This document shows, piece by piece, positions 19,661 through 29,210 of a stretch of DNA of 64,000 nt. Position 1 is the first letter of the stretch. Each line of letters opens with the position of its first letter. The position numbers were made by a program, and so were the translations under genes. The DNA lies in assembly GCA_949987565.1 (NCBI GenBank), contig OX465111.1, positions 18,693,508-18,757,507 of the forward strand, read 5' to 3'. The notes under the pieces were generated by a model. It saw only the letters and a list, made by a program, of their open reading frames with translations. It made no database searches and was not told the origin of the DNA. The stretch is from Luidia sarsii (taxonomy: Eukaryota > Echinodermata > Asteroidea > Paxillosida > Luidiidae).

Positions 19661-21555
19661 ATATAAAAATGCTTGATGAAGTTCAGCGGGCAATCGGAAA
19701 TTACACATTTAGTGCACATTATCACCTATCCGAATATTCATTTCTTTGAACAAAAATAAAATCATAAACATCATGATGTAGGTGAACCACGTGTGGATAC
19801 TCTAGAAGTTCACTCGTCAATTATGTCTATCAACGAGATTTCTCACTGATCATTTTTTTTTCAAATCTCAGGAATAGAGCAGGATATTTTTCTAAAACAA
19901 AGCGAGGAGTGACTATTATTGGCACAAGGAAGGATACCGGAAAGAAAAAAATCACTTGAAGTTCGCCAAAGAGTTGCGAAAAAAACACCAACTTTTCACT
20001 TTTGATGGGGCAAAATACTCCCCGAGCAAATATCGTTGCAAAGGGGGGTAGAACAAAAAAAATCTGCGACTAAACAAATATTTTCATTACAAATAAGTAA
20101 ACTGACAACCCGCGCAAAAGCAATATTGATTGTGTGACAAGTTTGGCTGGTGTCCAAACGAAAGGCAAGGACTAGACCCGTTGTTATATAAACAATTTGT
20201 ACGGGGGGGGGGAACCAATCAATGGAAAATATTCCTGGGTACCCGGCGGAGTCCGGTAAACTAGCCGGTATGAAACCAAATGCTTTCAAAATAAACATTA
20301 GTGTCTCTCCCTTCTCCCTGTCTCTGTAACCAAGAGAGAGAAGAGATGGAGAAAAAATTGATAGGGAAAGAAAAAAAAACGAGAAGAGAGGAAAGGCCTT
20401 AATTTTGAAATTACAGTGCCAGAGAGGACAAATGAGGGGGAAAAAATTGGCGGTTTCAGCAGCGGAACTACAAGTGATGCTGCGTCAACATTGTTGTAAT
20501 CTCGGGTTACAGTGGCGCTCTCTGCTATAAAAGGCCAGTGCTGAGGAGGGAGGGGGAGGGGGGGGGAGGGGGGAGGGGGAGGGGGGGGGGGGGGGAGGGG
20601 GACGGAGAGGTCCTTGCTCAGTGCCGGCCGATTGCTTGCTCCAGAAACAAATTGCAGATATGAAAACAAATCAAGTTTCCTTTAATATGAGATAACCTGG
20701 CTAGTGTAAATATCAGGGGTGTGGGAGTGTTGGCCCCTCCCTTCCTACCTCCCCGGCAAACTCCCTCCCCCTCCCTTTTCTCATTCCCCCTCCCCCTCCC
20801 CCCTCTCTCCCTCCCCAAGGGTGGATGATTCGGGGTCCACTGTGGTCGGACCAGGGTAAAGCGGCCTAACGTGCACTTTCTGCCAGCTCGCGGGCGCGGC
20901 AGAAAGAGCTGATGTCGGCCCTTCAGTCCTCTGCCGGCTGACAAGCGATAGTGGTTGGTTGCGAGGTGTTTGGAGTTGACCACGAGCATTCCAAAAGCCT
21001 ACCTCGTGGCTATGTCAATAGTCACGCGGTTGTTGCCTGCGCAGACAGGGGTAGGCGTAGAGAGAGAGAGAGACCACACTGACGGATGCTTGTCATCCCA
21101 TGCGGCACAAATCAGCCAGAAGAGTAAAAAAAACACAAATAAACGAGATCTATTTGGGAGCACCTTAATGAGAGAACATCTAACAGGGCAGCAAATGAAT
21201 CTTTCTAAAATCAATTATACAAGAAAACCTTTGTTTTTGAACATGGTGAACATTTCGTTGCCTCTGAAAGCGTGCAGATTTTCAGATTGCTGTACTTTTC
21301 CAGATTTCACTTTTTGATTTCACATTATCAACCATCCGTTAAAATGAAAAAGTTTCAGCAGTTTTGTCAAGAAATCAAAAATCAGACTGTGAAGATGCGT
21401 TATCTGTAGCCTTAATTGTAAATGATGATTAATTTTACCTCTTGAAGTTTGACTTTTTCTGGAATATATTTTTTTAAAGATATCCATTGAAAGGTTATAT
21501 GGGCACGATAGACTGTTAATCACGCAGCGTTCAATAATTCAGAATTTTTTTCATC
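19661..21555. other. Intronic DNA with G-rich and CT-rich patches
   Basis: A poly-purine G-rich run lies at 20545-20610 and its pyrimidine counterpart near 20755-20815. A short (GA)n is at 21059-21073. No gene or transposon is recognised. Confidence 0.4.
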
Positions 21556-21933
21556 TTAAAGGCCCAATACAACATTGGGAAGATCGGAAAAGAAACATGT
21601 CCACAGATTTCCTTCTAATTTACACAGTTTGTAGATGGTCATGATATAATCCTCATGTTGAAATCTTACGGTCTGGGATGCTGTACTTCTGGAAAAATCT
21701 TCACTCAAACATTGACAAATAGTTTATTACTCGTAAGTAATGAACTATTTCTTACACTACAGAACGGCGCGAAAACCATAACGGTTTTTTTTTACCTTTT
21801 TCTACTTTCTCGGATTACCATTTGAGCTAAAAGTAAAACCTTCGTAGGATTTCTTTTTTGGGAATGTGTACTGGTTTAACACACAAACTGTGGCAATCTT
21901 TTGACTTTTACCAATGTTGTATAGGGCCTTTAA
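21556..21933. mobile_element. TTAA-flanked MITE, B1 subfamily (complete)
   Basis: TTAA is present on both sides (21556-21559, 21930-21933). The ends are AGGCCCAATACAACATTGG and CCAATGTTGTATAGGGCCT. TTAA targets are the hallmark of piggyBac-type transposition. There is no coding capacity, so it would depend on a transposase from elsewhere. Confidence 0.8.
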
Positions 21934-22269
21934 GGGGAGTAACTCGGGCTACTTCGGGTGCGGTGTATGTCGCAGGAGTCACGCAGGAGTCTGAGTGGAC
22001 CGTACCTTCATTCATGTTGTAAGCGTTGCGATTACCAGTGGGGCACGGTGGCCTAGGATCGGGCGGGCTTTATGCCGCCGACAAATCTTCCCCTGATTGG
22101 AACGCCTTTCCTCTGATACCTGTCCCGTCACTCCGTGGCCGATCCGCAAAGCTACTACTCCCGACGACTCCGGAGCGGGGGCTGCTATTTACAGTGCTCC
22201 GCTTTGCGAGGATTTTTGTTTGTGTGTGGCGCTTTCAATCGCGTGTCCTAGATGCCGTGAATTGATTCC

Positions 22270-22640
22270 TTGCGAGGGGGTTGGGATGGGGTGAGGGGAG
22301 GAGGAGGAGGAGGAGGAGGAGGGGAAGGTATTGTTTTTGTTATTTGTTTTTTTGAAAGGGGTTAGGAACGAGGTTCCACCAACTGGTTGCTGGATTGGCG
22401 GGGGGGGGGGGGCTCCCCCGTCCGTCTGTCTGTTTGTCTGTATGTCTGCCTGTCTGCCTGTCTGCCTGTCTGTCTGTCTGTCCGTCTGTCTGTCGGCCCA
22501 ACTAATCAAAGTGTGGCCGGCGGGAAAAAAGAAAGCTTGATCACTTTCTGTAATGATTTACGGCGGGGTGGAATGAGTAAATCCAGCAGTGTGACAGGTG
22601 TAAACACGGGGGAGCCTACAACCCACACCCCCTCCTCCTC
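22270..22640. repeat. Simple repeats: (GGA)n, poly(G), (TGTC)n, (TCC)n
   Basis: (GGA)n at 22297-22322, a G run at 22399-22411, (CTGT/CTGC)n at 22424-22495 and (CTC)n at 22630-22648. Cys/Leu/Val-rich frames here are translations of the tetranucleotide. Confidence 0.85.
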
Positions 22641-22649
22641 CTCCTCCTA

Positions 22650-24200
22650 GTTCCAGTCGACACACGGAAGGAAGACGGGAGGGTGGCGCGTTCTAGTTCC
22701 TGACTCACAGGCCGCTGTCAGGGCGAGGAATCGTCGGCCAACACTGAAAAGTACACGCCCGCTGGTTGGTACCGACTGGAACGCCACTGTTCACCTTGAG
22801 GGCCGGGCCGGGATGTGTTGGTGGCAAGTGTTGTGGCGGCATTATAAAGAGGTCGGGTCGTGGAGAGGGTTTTTTTTTGGGGGGGGGGTTGAATTCCCTT
22901 CTTCTCTTTTAACTCCCCCCCAAGAGAGAGAGAGAGAGAGAACCTGTGTGGCCATCTGCTGGTTTTGCAGACGCAGTTGTGTCTGGCCTGAGCAGCCCCG
23001 ACGAAAGGATACTGGCAGATTGTGACCATGACTCAATACAAAGCTATGTTCTTATAGGAGGGGTCGCTAGTTGAGCCAAAGCTGACACAACTGCTACATC
23101 GCCACAATGAACTCACGTCGTCCGCAAATTCTTTGCAGCAAAGATTTCTCCCCACAGTCGAGATCCTACACCCAGGTTTAACATTGGGAGCCAAATGAAC
23201 GCTCAGAGTACAGTTCCAGTACTTTTTTTCTCCCGTAATTAAAATGATCAACCCGGATGGTCCTACCTGGATGTCCTCTCAAATGAAGCCGTGAGGGATG
23301 TGGGTGCCATTGCCAAGTCCGTTGCTTGGTGTGTTTTTATTCCTTCTCCCCCCCCCCCTCTGTCCTTCAGAAGCTCATCACTTCCCGTCTCGCTGATATT
23401 AACCAGCGGTGGAGGGAGGGAGGCTTCTTCATTTCCTCGGACCGGTGACAGCATCCGTCCCTCCCTCCTCCTTCTATCTCTCTCTCCCTCTCTCTTGGCT
23501 TGCCCCCCTTGCCGTCTTTTTACCTGGGAGCAAACACCGAAGGCAACCCCACCCCTCATACACCCACACCCCCACCCACACCCCCTGAACTGGCTTGGGC
23601 GAGGCTAGTGGCCTGATCGCGTTCCACCCGCGCTTCCTTCCTTCATCCCGACCGACCGACCGTCCGTCCGTCCCCAACCCCCCACCCCCACCCCGTTACA
23701 CCTGAAGTGCAAGGCAAATATTTAGCCGGGAGGAATTAGGCATTGGTTGTCGGCTTGTTGCGATTTCCCAGTGGGGGGAAAATTGCCCGGGGAAGGGTTT
23801 TTGGGGAGGAAAAAGAGAGGACGCCAATGAAGATCTAGGTTGACCTACAAAAACTGATGGAAAAAACCCACCACACCCCAGAATAGGGCCTATATAATGG
23901 AACGTTCACATCCAAAAAGGCTTCAGTTTGCGTTCACTTTTATCAATCAATTCTTTTTCTTTCTTTGCCTTATTCATCAATAATCATCAGTATTGGTCGA
24001 TTGGTCTTCTTTTATCATGAAATTTGCTTCTTTAGCCAAAATGTGCTCTTTGGATGAAAGTTCCTTGTTGTGATCTTACTGGTTATCATTTATTTGACCG
24101 TGTACATTAAATGTTGATATGTGGGACCTTAGCTTAGCATTCTTTGTAAACATTGTCGCACTGGCTTCACTCTAAGGTAAACACGGCTTTAAAAGAAGGC
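22650..24200. other. Intronic DNA, no recognised element
   Basis: It contains a (GA)n at 22923-22940, C-rich DNA at 23545-23585 and CCGT/CCGA repeats near 23650-23670. No transposon terminus or coding evidence is seen. Confidence 0.35.
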
Positions 24201-24204
24201 ATAC

Positions 24205-24270
24205 AAAACAACAAACAAACAGACAACCAAACAAACAAACAAACCAACACACCCCAACAAACAAACTAAC
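24205..24270. repeat. (CAAA)n microsatellite, interrupted
   Basis: AACAAACAAACAGACAACCA and similar blocks recur over about 65 bp. Confidence 0.75.
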
Positions 24271-24442
24271 AAAGACAGTAGCAAGATCAGTGAGTCGTTA
24301 GCAGAACATCAGCGTAGTGAAGATGCCTTGGTCACGAAGTTGGTTCATGAAACTCGGACGTTTCTGAAGGCAAGTTTTTTGTTCTTTGGTGATGGGCGTA
24401 AACCTGAACATTTTGCACTCAGACAGAATCAGAAATTGAGCA

Positions 24443-24515
24443 CTGGAGGGGGAGGGGGTAGGGGTGGGGGTTGGGGGTGGGGGTGGGGGTTGTTTTGGGG
24501 TGGGGTGGGGGTTTA
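24443..24515 (+). repeat. G-rich tract with quadruplex potential
   Basis: Many runs of four or five G separated by T, TT or A occur on the sense strand of the SIN1 intron. Far more than four G-runs are available, so quadruplex folding is expected on simple rules. Confidence 0.75.
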
Positions 24516-24756
24516 CTTCTTGTATCTGTCGTCTGATATTTTGCTCAGAATTTCCTCCTGTGCCCGTCTCGCTTGGAGAAAAACGTGCAGGATATCAGCG
24601 AGGGTGGACAGACAGCACCACCCAGATACACTCATGCTTATTCACAGATAAGGGTGGAGGATGGGTCTCCCTTGGGTATAGACAACCCCTGGGCTGCATT
24701 GGAGGGGGTGATAGGTTATGATATGGGCCATCGCTGTAGCAGTCACAACGCATGAT

Positions 24757-24760
<4 letters not shown>

Positions 24761-24791
<31 letters not shown>
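24761..24791. repeat. Poly(T), about 30 nt
   Basis: An uninterrupted T run of ~30 nt. It may be the A-tail of a minus-strand retroposon, but no body is recognised. Confidence 0.8.
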
Positions 24792-24794
<3 letters not shown>

Positions 24795-25050
24795 GAGTAC
24801 CATCGCGATTCAATTTTTATCTGAATCCCTCGAAATCTTATAAGGCGTCCCGCGGGACTTTGGTTCTATCTTTGGGGTAGATGCCCGTCTTACTCGTGCA
24901 CAAATGTTGGGAGAGGATTTTTGAAGTAGGTGACACAAAGACTGTAGTCTTGTCGGGTCGGGTGTGCGGCCTAGATCGGGTTGGGGGTTGTTGATGCTGA
25001 AACCGTTAGTGGCTGAAGTGGCGAGTTTTAGAAAGAGTCTGCAGCGACAG

Positions 25051-25530
25051 TATATGTGACCCGGAACAGCATAATGAGGAATAACCCCCACTTTTGAGAT
25101 TTTGAGATTTTCTAATGATGTGAAAGGGTATACCATTAGCTTTCGAATGATATCAAAATTATTTCCGTGCGAACTTTGTTGTAAATAGTACAAGGGGACT
25201 TCGGTCGTTCATTTGGTACCAGACACAATATAGCAGCACCATTCTAACTCCTCGAAAGCGGTCATTCAGGATCAGGCAGGATCTTTACATTTTCATGAAA
25301 ACAGTACACAAACACTCCCCCGAAATCCTCGTTTTTTCAACATTTAGAGACGGATTTCGGAAAAATCCTTTGGACATAATATCTTCCAATACAAAACTTT
25401 CCGAAAATACACAAAAAATAATGATTTTTTTTTTTTATCGAATTGAGAAGATACTTTGACTTCAGGCGTTGTTTACTCGAAAAGTGTTTTGGTGGGATAT
25501 TCCTCATGTCGCTGTGCCGGGTCACATATA
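25051..25530. mobile_element. 480-bp MITE with TATATGTGACCCGG ends (complete copy)
   Basis: The left end is TATATGTGACCCGGAACAGC and the right end GCTGTGCCGGGTCACATATA, inverted copies with one mismatch. Truncated or internally deleted relatives lie at 3890-4115, 33543-33775 and 50824-51084. No conserved frame is present. Confidence 0.8.
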
Positions 25531-25746
25531 GCGCGACACCGTTCGCAATCGATCTCTCGCTTGTGATTTGGAAACGATAAGCAGTCTCGTGATGACGGAC
25601 AGAGCATGCTGTCCCAAAAATAATGTCCCACAGTTCCTCTCGTGACCACGCACTCCTCCACTCCGTTCCCTTTTGTCCTTGTCGTGTGTGTCAGGGCTTT
25701 CCTTCCCCATACTGATCTCATGTCTGTGTACGTCCTTGTCACCTTC

Positions 25747-25785
25747 GCCTCTGAGAAAGGTCCTGCTAGGATCGAAACGTCAGGC
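25747..25785 (+). repeat. Best-preserved single hammerhead-like repeat core
   Basis: GCCT (25747-25750) can pair with AGGC (25782-25785) as helix I. The core CTGAGAA is 25751-25757. After one extra A, the hairpin GGTCCT/AGGATC (25759-25773) forms helix II, followed by GAAA (25774-25777), C and GTC. Relative to the hammerhead consensus CTGANGA, this copy differs at G8 only (A), plus the extra A and a helix III without a loop. Confidence 0.5.
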
Positions 25786-25810
25786 CCTCTAACTTTTAAG
25801 ATTAAAAAAT

Positions 25811-25994
25811 TCGCAGTGGCTGTTGTTACGGCAGTTGTCCGTGTGGTTCCCTGACTTGATTGTATTTCGTCAGCATAGCAGGCTGGTTGAACCAGTCTAT
25901 TAGCTGATAGTCTGGTTCCAAGAGCTAAACATCCTGACAAATACTGTTAAGTCAGGGAACCACACGGACGACTGCCGTAACAACACCCACTGCG
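25811..25994. mobile_element. 184-bp hAT-like MITE with exact 8-bp target duplication
   Basis: TAAAAAAT flanks the element exactly (25803-25810 and 25995-26002). Terminal inverted repeats of ~46 bp start CGCAGTGG and include 'ttgttacggcagt' and 'gtccgtgtggttccctgac', with about two mismatches. The interior is non-coding. Confidence 0.85.
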
Positions 25995-26009
25995 TAAAAA
26001 ATAAGGGTT

Positions 26010-26169
26010 CAGTGGAACGTTGCTACGATGAACGCCGATATACCGAATATTCGGCTATAACGAACATGCACTTTGGCTCCCGATTTGTGTGTACACAATA
26101 TGTGGCCGCAATTGCTATAACGAACCTTTTCATGGATCCCTGGATTTTCGTTATAGCGACGTTCCACTG
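26010..26169. mobile_element. ~160-bp MITE with pogo/Tigger-like ends
   Basis: The left end is CAGTGGAACGTTGCTACGA and the right end TCGTTATAGCGACGTTCCACTG. CAGT..AAC..CG.TATAACGA is the style of pogo/Tigger termini in the Tc1/mariner group. It lies a few bases from the preceding hAT-like MITE. A clean TA duplication is not visible. Confidence 0.7.
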
Positions 26170-26336
26170 CAATTGTACAAATTCACCGCAAACTGTTCTT
26201 AATTTGATGTAAACGTTTTTTCCATCTCGTTTCAAAAGCACTCCCTCACTGTCTTACCGCGTTGCCGTGTAGATTTGCGTCCTAATGCCCCAGTTGTGTC
26301 TCCCCCCTCCTCCTCCCCTTGCGTCGCTGGCTCCAG

Positions 26337-26536
26337 GCAAGGCCACCTTCCGGCTGACCTACAAGAGCGTCAGCCACGATTTCAAGCACCGGGACTTCGA
26401 CAGCGACCTGGCCACGGCCAAGCACATCGTGACCAAGATCAACCAGATCCTGGAGCTGCGGGCCAGCGCAGTCCGCAACGACTACACGATATGGAGGGAG
26501 AGACGGCACAGCACCAGGAGACACCACGACAAGTGA
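26337..26536 (+). CDS. MAPKAP1: SIN1 (MAPKAP1), last coding exon: end of PH domain and C-terminus
   Basis: After the split Gly codon (G plus GC), the exon encodes KATFRLTYKSVSHDFKHRDF, then DSDLATAKHIVTKINQILEL, then RASAVRNDY and a basic tail RERRHSTRRHHDK, with TGA at 26534-26536. It aligns with vertebrate 'AIFKLTY', 'HDYKHLYFESDAATVNEIV' and 'YILESRAS', covering the last PH strands and C-terminal helix. With the other exons this gives about 195 residues, close to the ~197 of the equivalent human region. The acceptor is CTGGCTCCAG|GC. The C-terminal tail after the helix is shorter and more Arg/His-rich than I recall for human. Confidence 0.95.
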
Positions 26537-26552
26537 GCCGTCTGCGGGAGAG

Positions 26553-26905
26553 GCAGGCAGGGAGGCAGGCAGGCAGGCAGGGCAGGCAGGCAGGCAGGCA
26601 GGCAGGGCAGGCAGGCAGGCAAGCAGGCAGGCAGACAGGCGGGCGGGCGGGCAGTCAGGACAGGCAGGCAGGCAGGCAGACAGACAGACAGTCAGTCAGG
26701 CAAGGCAGGCAGGCGGGCGGGCGGGCAGACAGACAGGCAGGCAGGCAGGCAGACAGACAGGCAGGGAGGCAGACAGGCAGGCAGGCAGGCAGACAAACAG
26801 ACAGTCAGTCAGGCAAGGCAGGCAGGCGGGCGGGCGGGCGGGCAGGTCAGGCAGGCAGGCAGGCAGGCAAGGCAAGGCAGACAGGCAGGCAGGCAGCAAC
26901 AAACC
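26553..26905 (+). repeat. (CAGG)n tetranucleotide array right after the SIN1 stop
   Basis: GGCAGGCAGGCAGG with GGGC and CAGACAGA variants runs for ~350 bp starting ~17 bp after the TGA. If the mRNA extends through it, the repeat is in the 3' UTR. The + frame that reads through it (Gln/Ala/Gly/Arg) is not the SIN1 frame. Confidence 0.92.
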
Positions 26906-27070
26906 CGGAGAGAGGGGATGGGGACAAGGGGGAAAAATGGGAGATGGCCCGACATTTACAGTGAGAGATTCCAATTCACAGCACGTCGCTTCGAGATACT
27001 CAGACTCAGAATGGAACGTCGACATGACCAGTTCAGTTTTGGCCAAAAGACTAGTCGACTGTTTGGGACA

Positions 27071-27200
27071 GCCACCATCTGAGGTCTGGATAGCTCAGAT
27101 GGTGAGAACGCTGGTACACCAAACCGGAGGTCTCTGGTCTCAAGTCCCAGTCCAGTCAAAGTTTTCTTTGTCATTTTTCAAAGAGGTTTTTGGAACAAAC
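27071..27200 (+). mobile_element. tRNA-derived SINE copy
   Basis: A box TAGCTCAGATGG (27089-27100) and a B-box-like 'ggtctcaagtcccag', then the family tail 'tccagtcaaagttttctttg'. It is the same family as the copies at 11440, 17108 and 36738-37520. Confidence 0.8.
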
Positions 27201-27558
27201 AGTAAAAAAATAATAGGTAAACTCCTTGAAGAGGTGTCTCAGATTCAAGTTCCTGTCTAGTGTCTAGTCAAATCTTGTCTAGTGCCATTAAAAAAATATA
27301 TGATATAATCAAGTTTGCAACTTAATGTTGTTTGCCTTTCAGGGGAAACGGAGAGTGTAATGGTTGAATGCTTTCCTTTCAAATGGCCGAACTAGTGATG
27401 AAAATTACACTAAACTGTTCTGCTTTTCAATAGTTATTCTAGAGGAGCTTTCTAATTGTGCCATACGATGCTGGCCTCTCATAGGCAGATGGCAATGCGA
27501 CCTCAAAGTTGTTTTGAGGTTATAAGAAGATAGACTCGCATCGTTGTGAGAGCTAAGC

Positions 27559-27911
27559 TTAAAGGCCCAATACAACATTGGGAAGATCGGAAAACATCAA
27601 TAGCCACAGATTTCCTTCTAATTTACACAGTTTGTAGATGGTCAAGATAGAATCCTCATGTTGAAATCTCATGGTCTGGGATGCTGTACTTCCCTAGAAA
27701 TCTTCACTCAAACATCGACAAATAGTTTATTACTCGTAAGTCATATACTATTCGCAAGTCATATACTATTTCTTGTTTACCTTTTTCTACTTTCTCAGAT
27801 CATCATTTAAGCTAAAACCTTCGCAGGATTGCTTTTTGGGGATGTTTAATGGTTTAACACACAAACTGTGGCAATCTTTTGACCTTTACAGATGTTGTAT
27901 TGGGCCTTTAA
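27559..27911. mobile_element. TTAA-flanked MITE, B1 subfamily (complete)
   Basis: TTAA on both sides (27559-27562, 27908-27911), left end AGGCCCAATACAACATTGG and right end TGTTGTATTGGGCCT. It is internally a little shorter than the copy at 21556. Confidence 0.8.
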
Positions 27912-28189
27912 TCCATCTACTTACAAGCATTCCTCAAGCTTACCCCAAAACAGTGCTGTCATTTTGTTTGTGGCAAGAAAGTAGAGGGGGCATGACGTGT
28001 TGAATCTGGCAGGGAAAGGGTCTGCTACGTTCAAACCTACAGGACTCTCTAAATTTCCCAGTTTGTTTTATCAATATCAGTGGCTGTAACTGTGCTAAGC
28101 TGTATTATATTTGGCTGGATGTGAGCTAGATTGATATTACAAAGCCTGTGACAATTGACTTTACGAAAATGAAAATCAAAGCTTTTATT

Positions 28190-28577
28190 CGCGTTTCCAC
28201 TGGACTAAAATTTAACCGAGACGACGGTTAAATTTCCAATGGTCAAATTTGACCGTCGTTCCCACTTGGACTTTTGAGTCGGTCAATTTAACCGAGACGA
28301 TGGTTAAAGTAACCGAGCTGGCAACAATTATTTTTGCACAGTGCGTGTACGCCGAGTCGCGTTTTACCGAGTGGTGCGTTTCCACTGGACTAATCGGCTC
28401 GGTTAAACTTAACCTGGTCACTTTTACTGGGCAGATGTTGGCCGGTAAAAGTAACCATTCGGCTCGGTTCAAGTGACCGAGAGGAAATTTACCTGGGCCG
28501 TTTCCACTGGACTTAAAATGGGAAAAGTAACCATAAGTCTCGGTTACTTTGACCAAAATAAGTCCAGTGGAAACGCG
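28190..28577. mobile_element. MITE with CGCGTTTCCACTGGACT ends and repeated subterminal words
   Basis: The left end is CGCGTTTCCACTGGACTAA and the right end AAGTCCAGTGGAAACGCG. TTTCCACTGGACT recurs internally (28379, 28501), and AACCGAG or CTCGGTTA words recur on both strands, a pattern typical of transposase-binding subterminal repeats. A diverged relative is at 5041-5380. Confidence 0.75.
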
Positions 28578-29039
28578 GCTTTTAGCCTTGCGAGGGTCGA
28601 ATCGCCCAGACCTCGATTTTTTTTCGTCAGAAGTTGATCTCAGGCAGAGGATGGACGGGCCAGTAGGGCCGTTCACACCGCGCAAATGAGTCGCGATTTC
28701 AATGAAAACCAGGTTTTTTGGGGACTCGCGTCCACACACGTCAAAAAGAAAACATCCCGTCTGGATTGTGTTGAGCAATTTTAGTCAAATGGTGGGTGGC
28801 ATGTGACCTTGAGGGTGACCCAGGCAGGGAGACGTCAACAAGCACAGCACTTCCTGTCAGTCAGAGCGCGAGCAGTGCATTGTGGGATTAAAAAAACCAA
28901 ACACGATTCTTTTTCTGCGAAGCGTTCACACACACACCCACACACACACACATGCTTGACAAATGGACGCGACTGTTTTAGACAAGTTACACTAACAGTT
29001 GAGTCCGAATCGCGATTTAAATCCCATTCGTAATTAGTG

Positions 29040-29210
29040 ATATACAAAAAATGTTGCAAATTGCTTACTGACTAAAATTACCAAAATGCAAATCTCAAGA
29101 TTGAGTGGGCCTGACGTTTCGATCCTAGCAGAACCTTCCTCAAACGCAGAGAAAGGTGCCTCTGCCTTTGAGAAAGGTCCTGCTAGGATCGAAACGTCAG
29201 GCCCATTAGT
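29040..29210. mobile_element. Foldback element with paired hammerhead-like cores
   Basis: The flank 'atgttgcaaattgcttactg' and 'aaaattaccaaaatgc' leads into a minus core (29107-29150), then a plus core (29161-29203). It is the same layout as at 13537. Confidence 0.8.
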
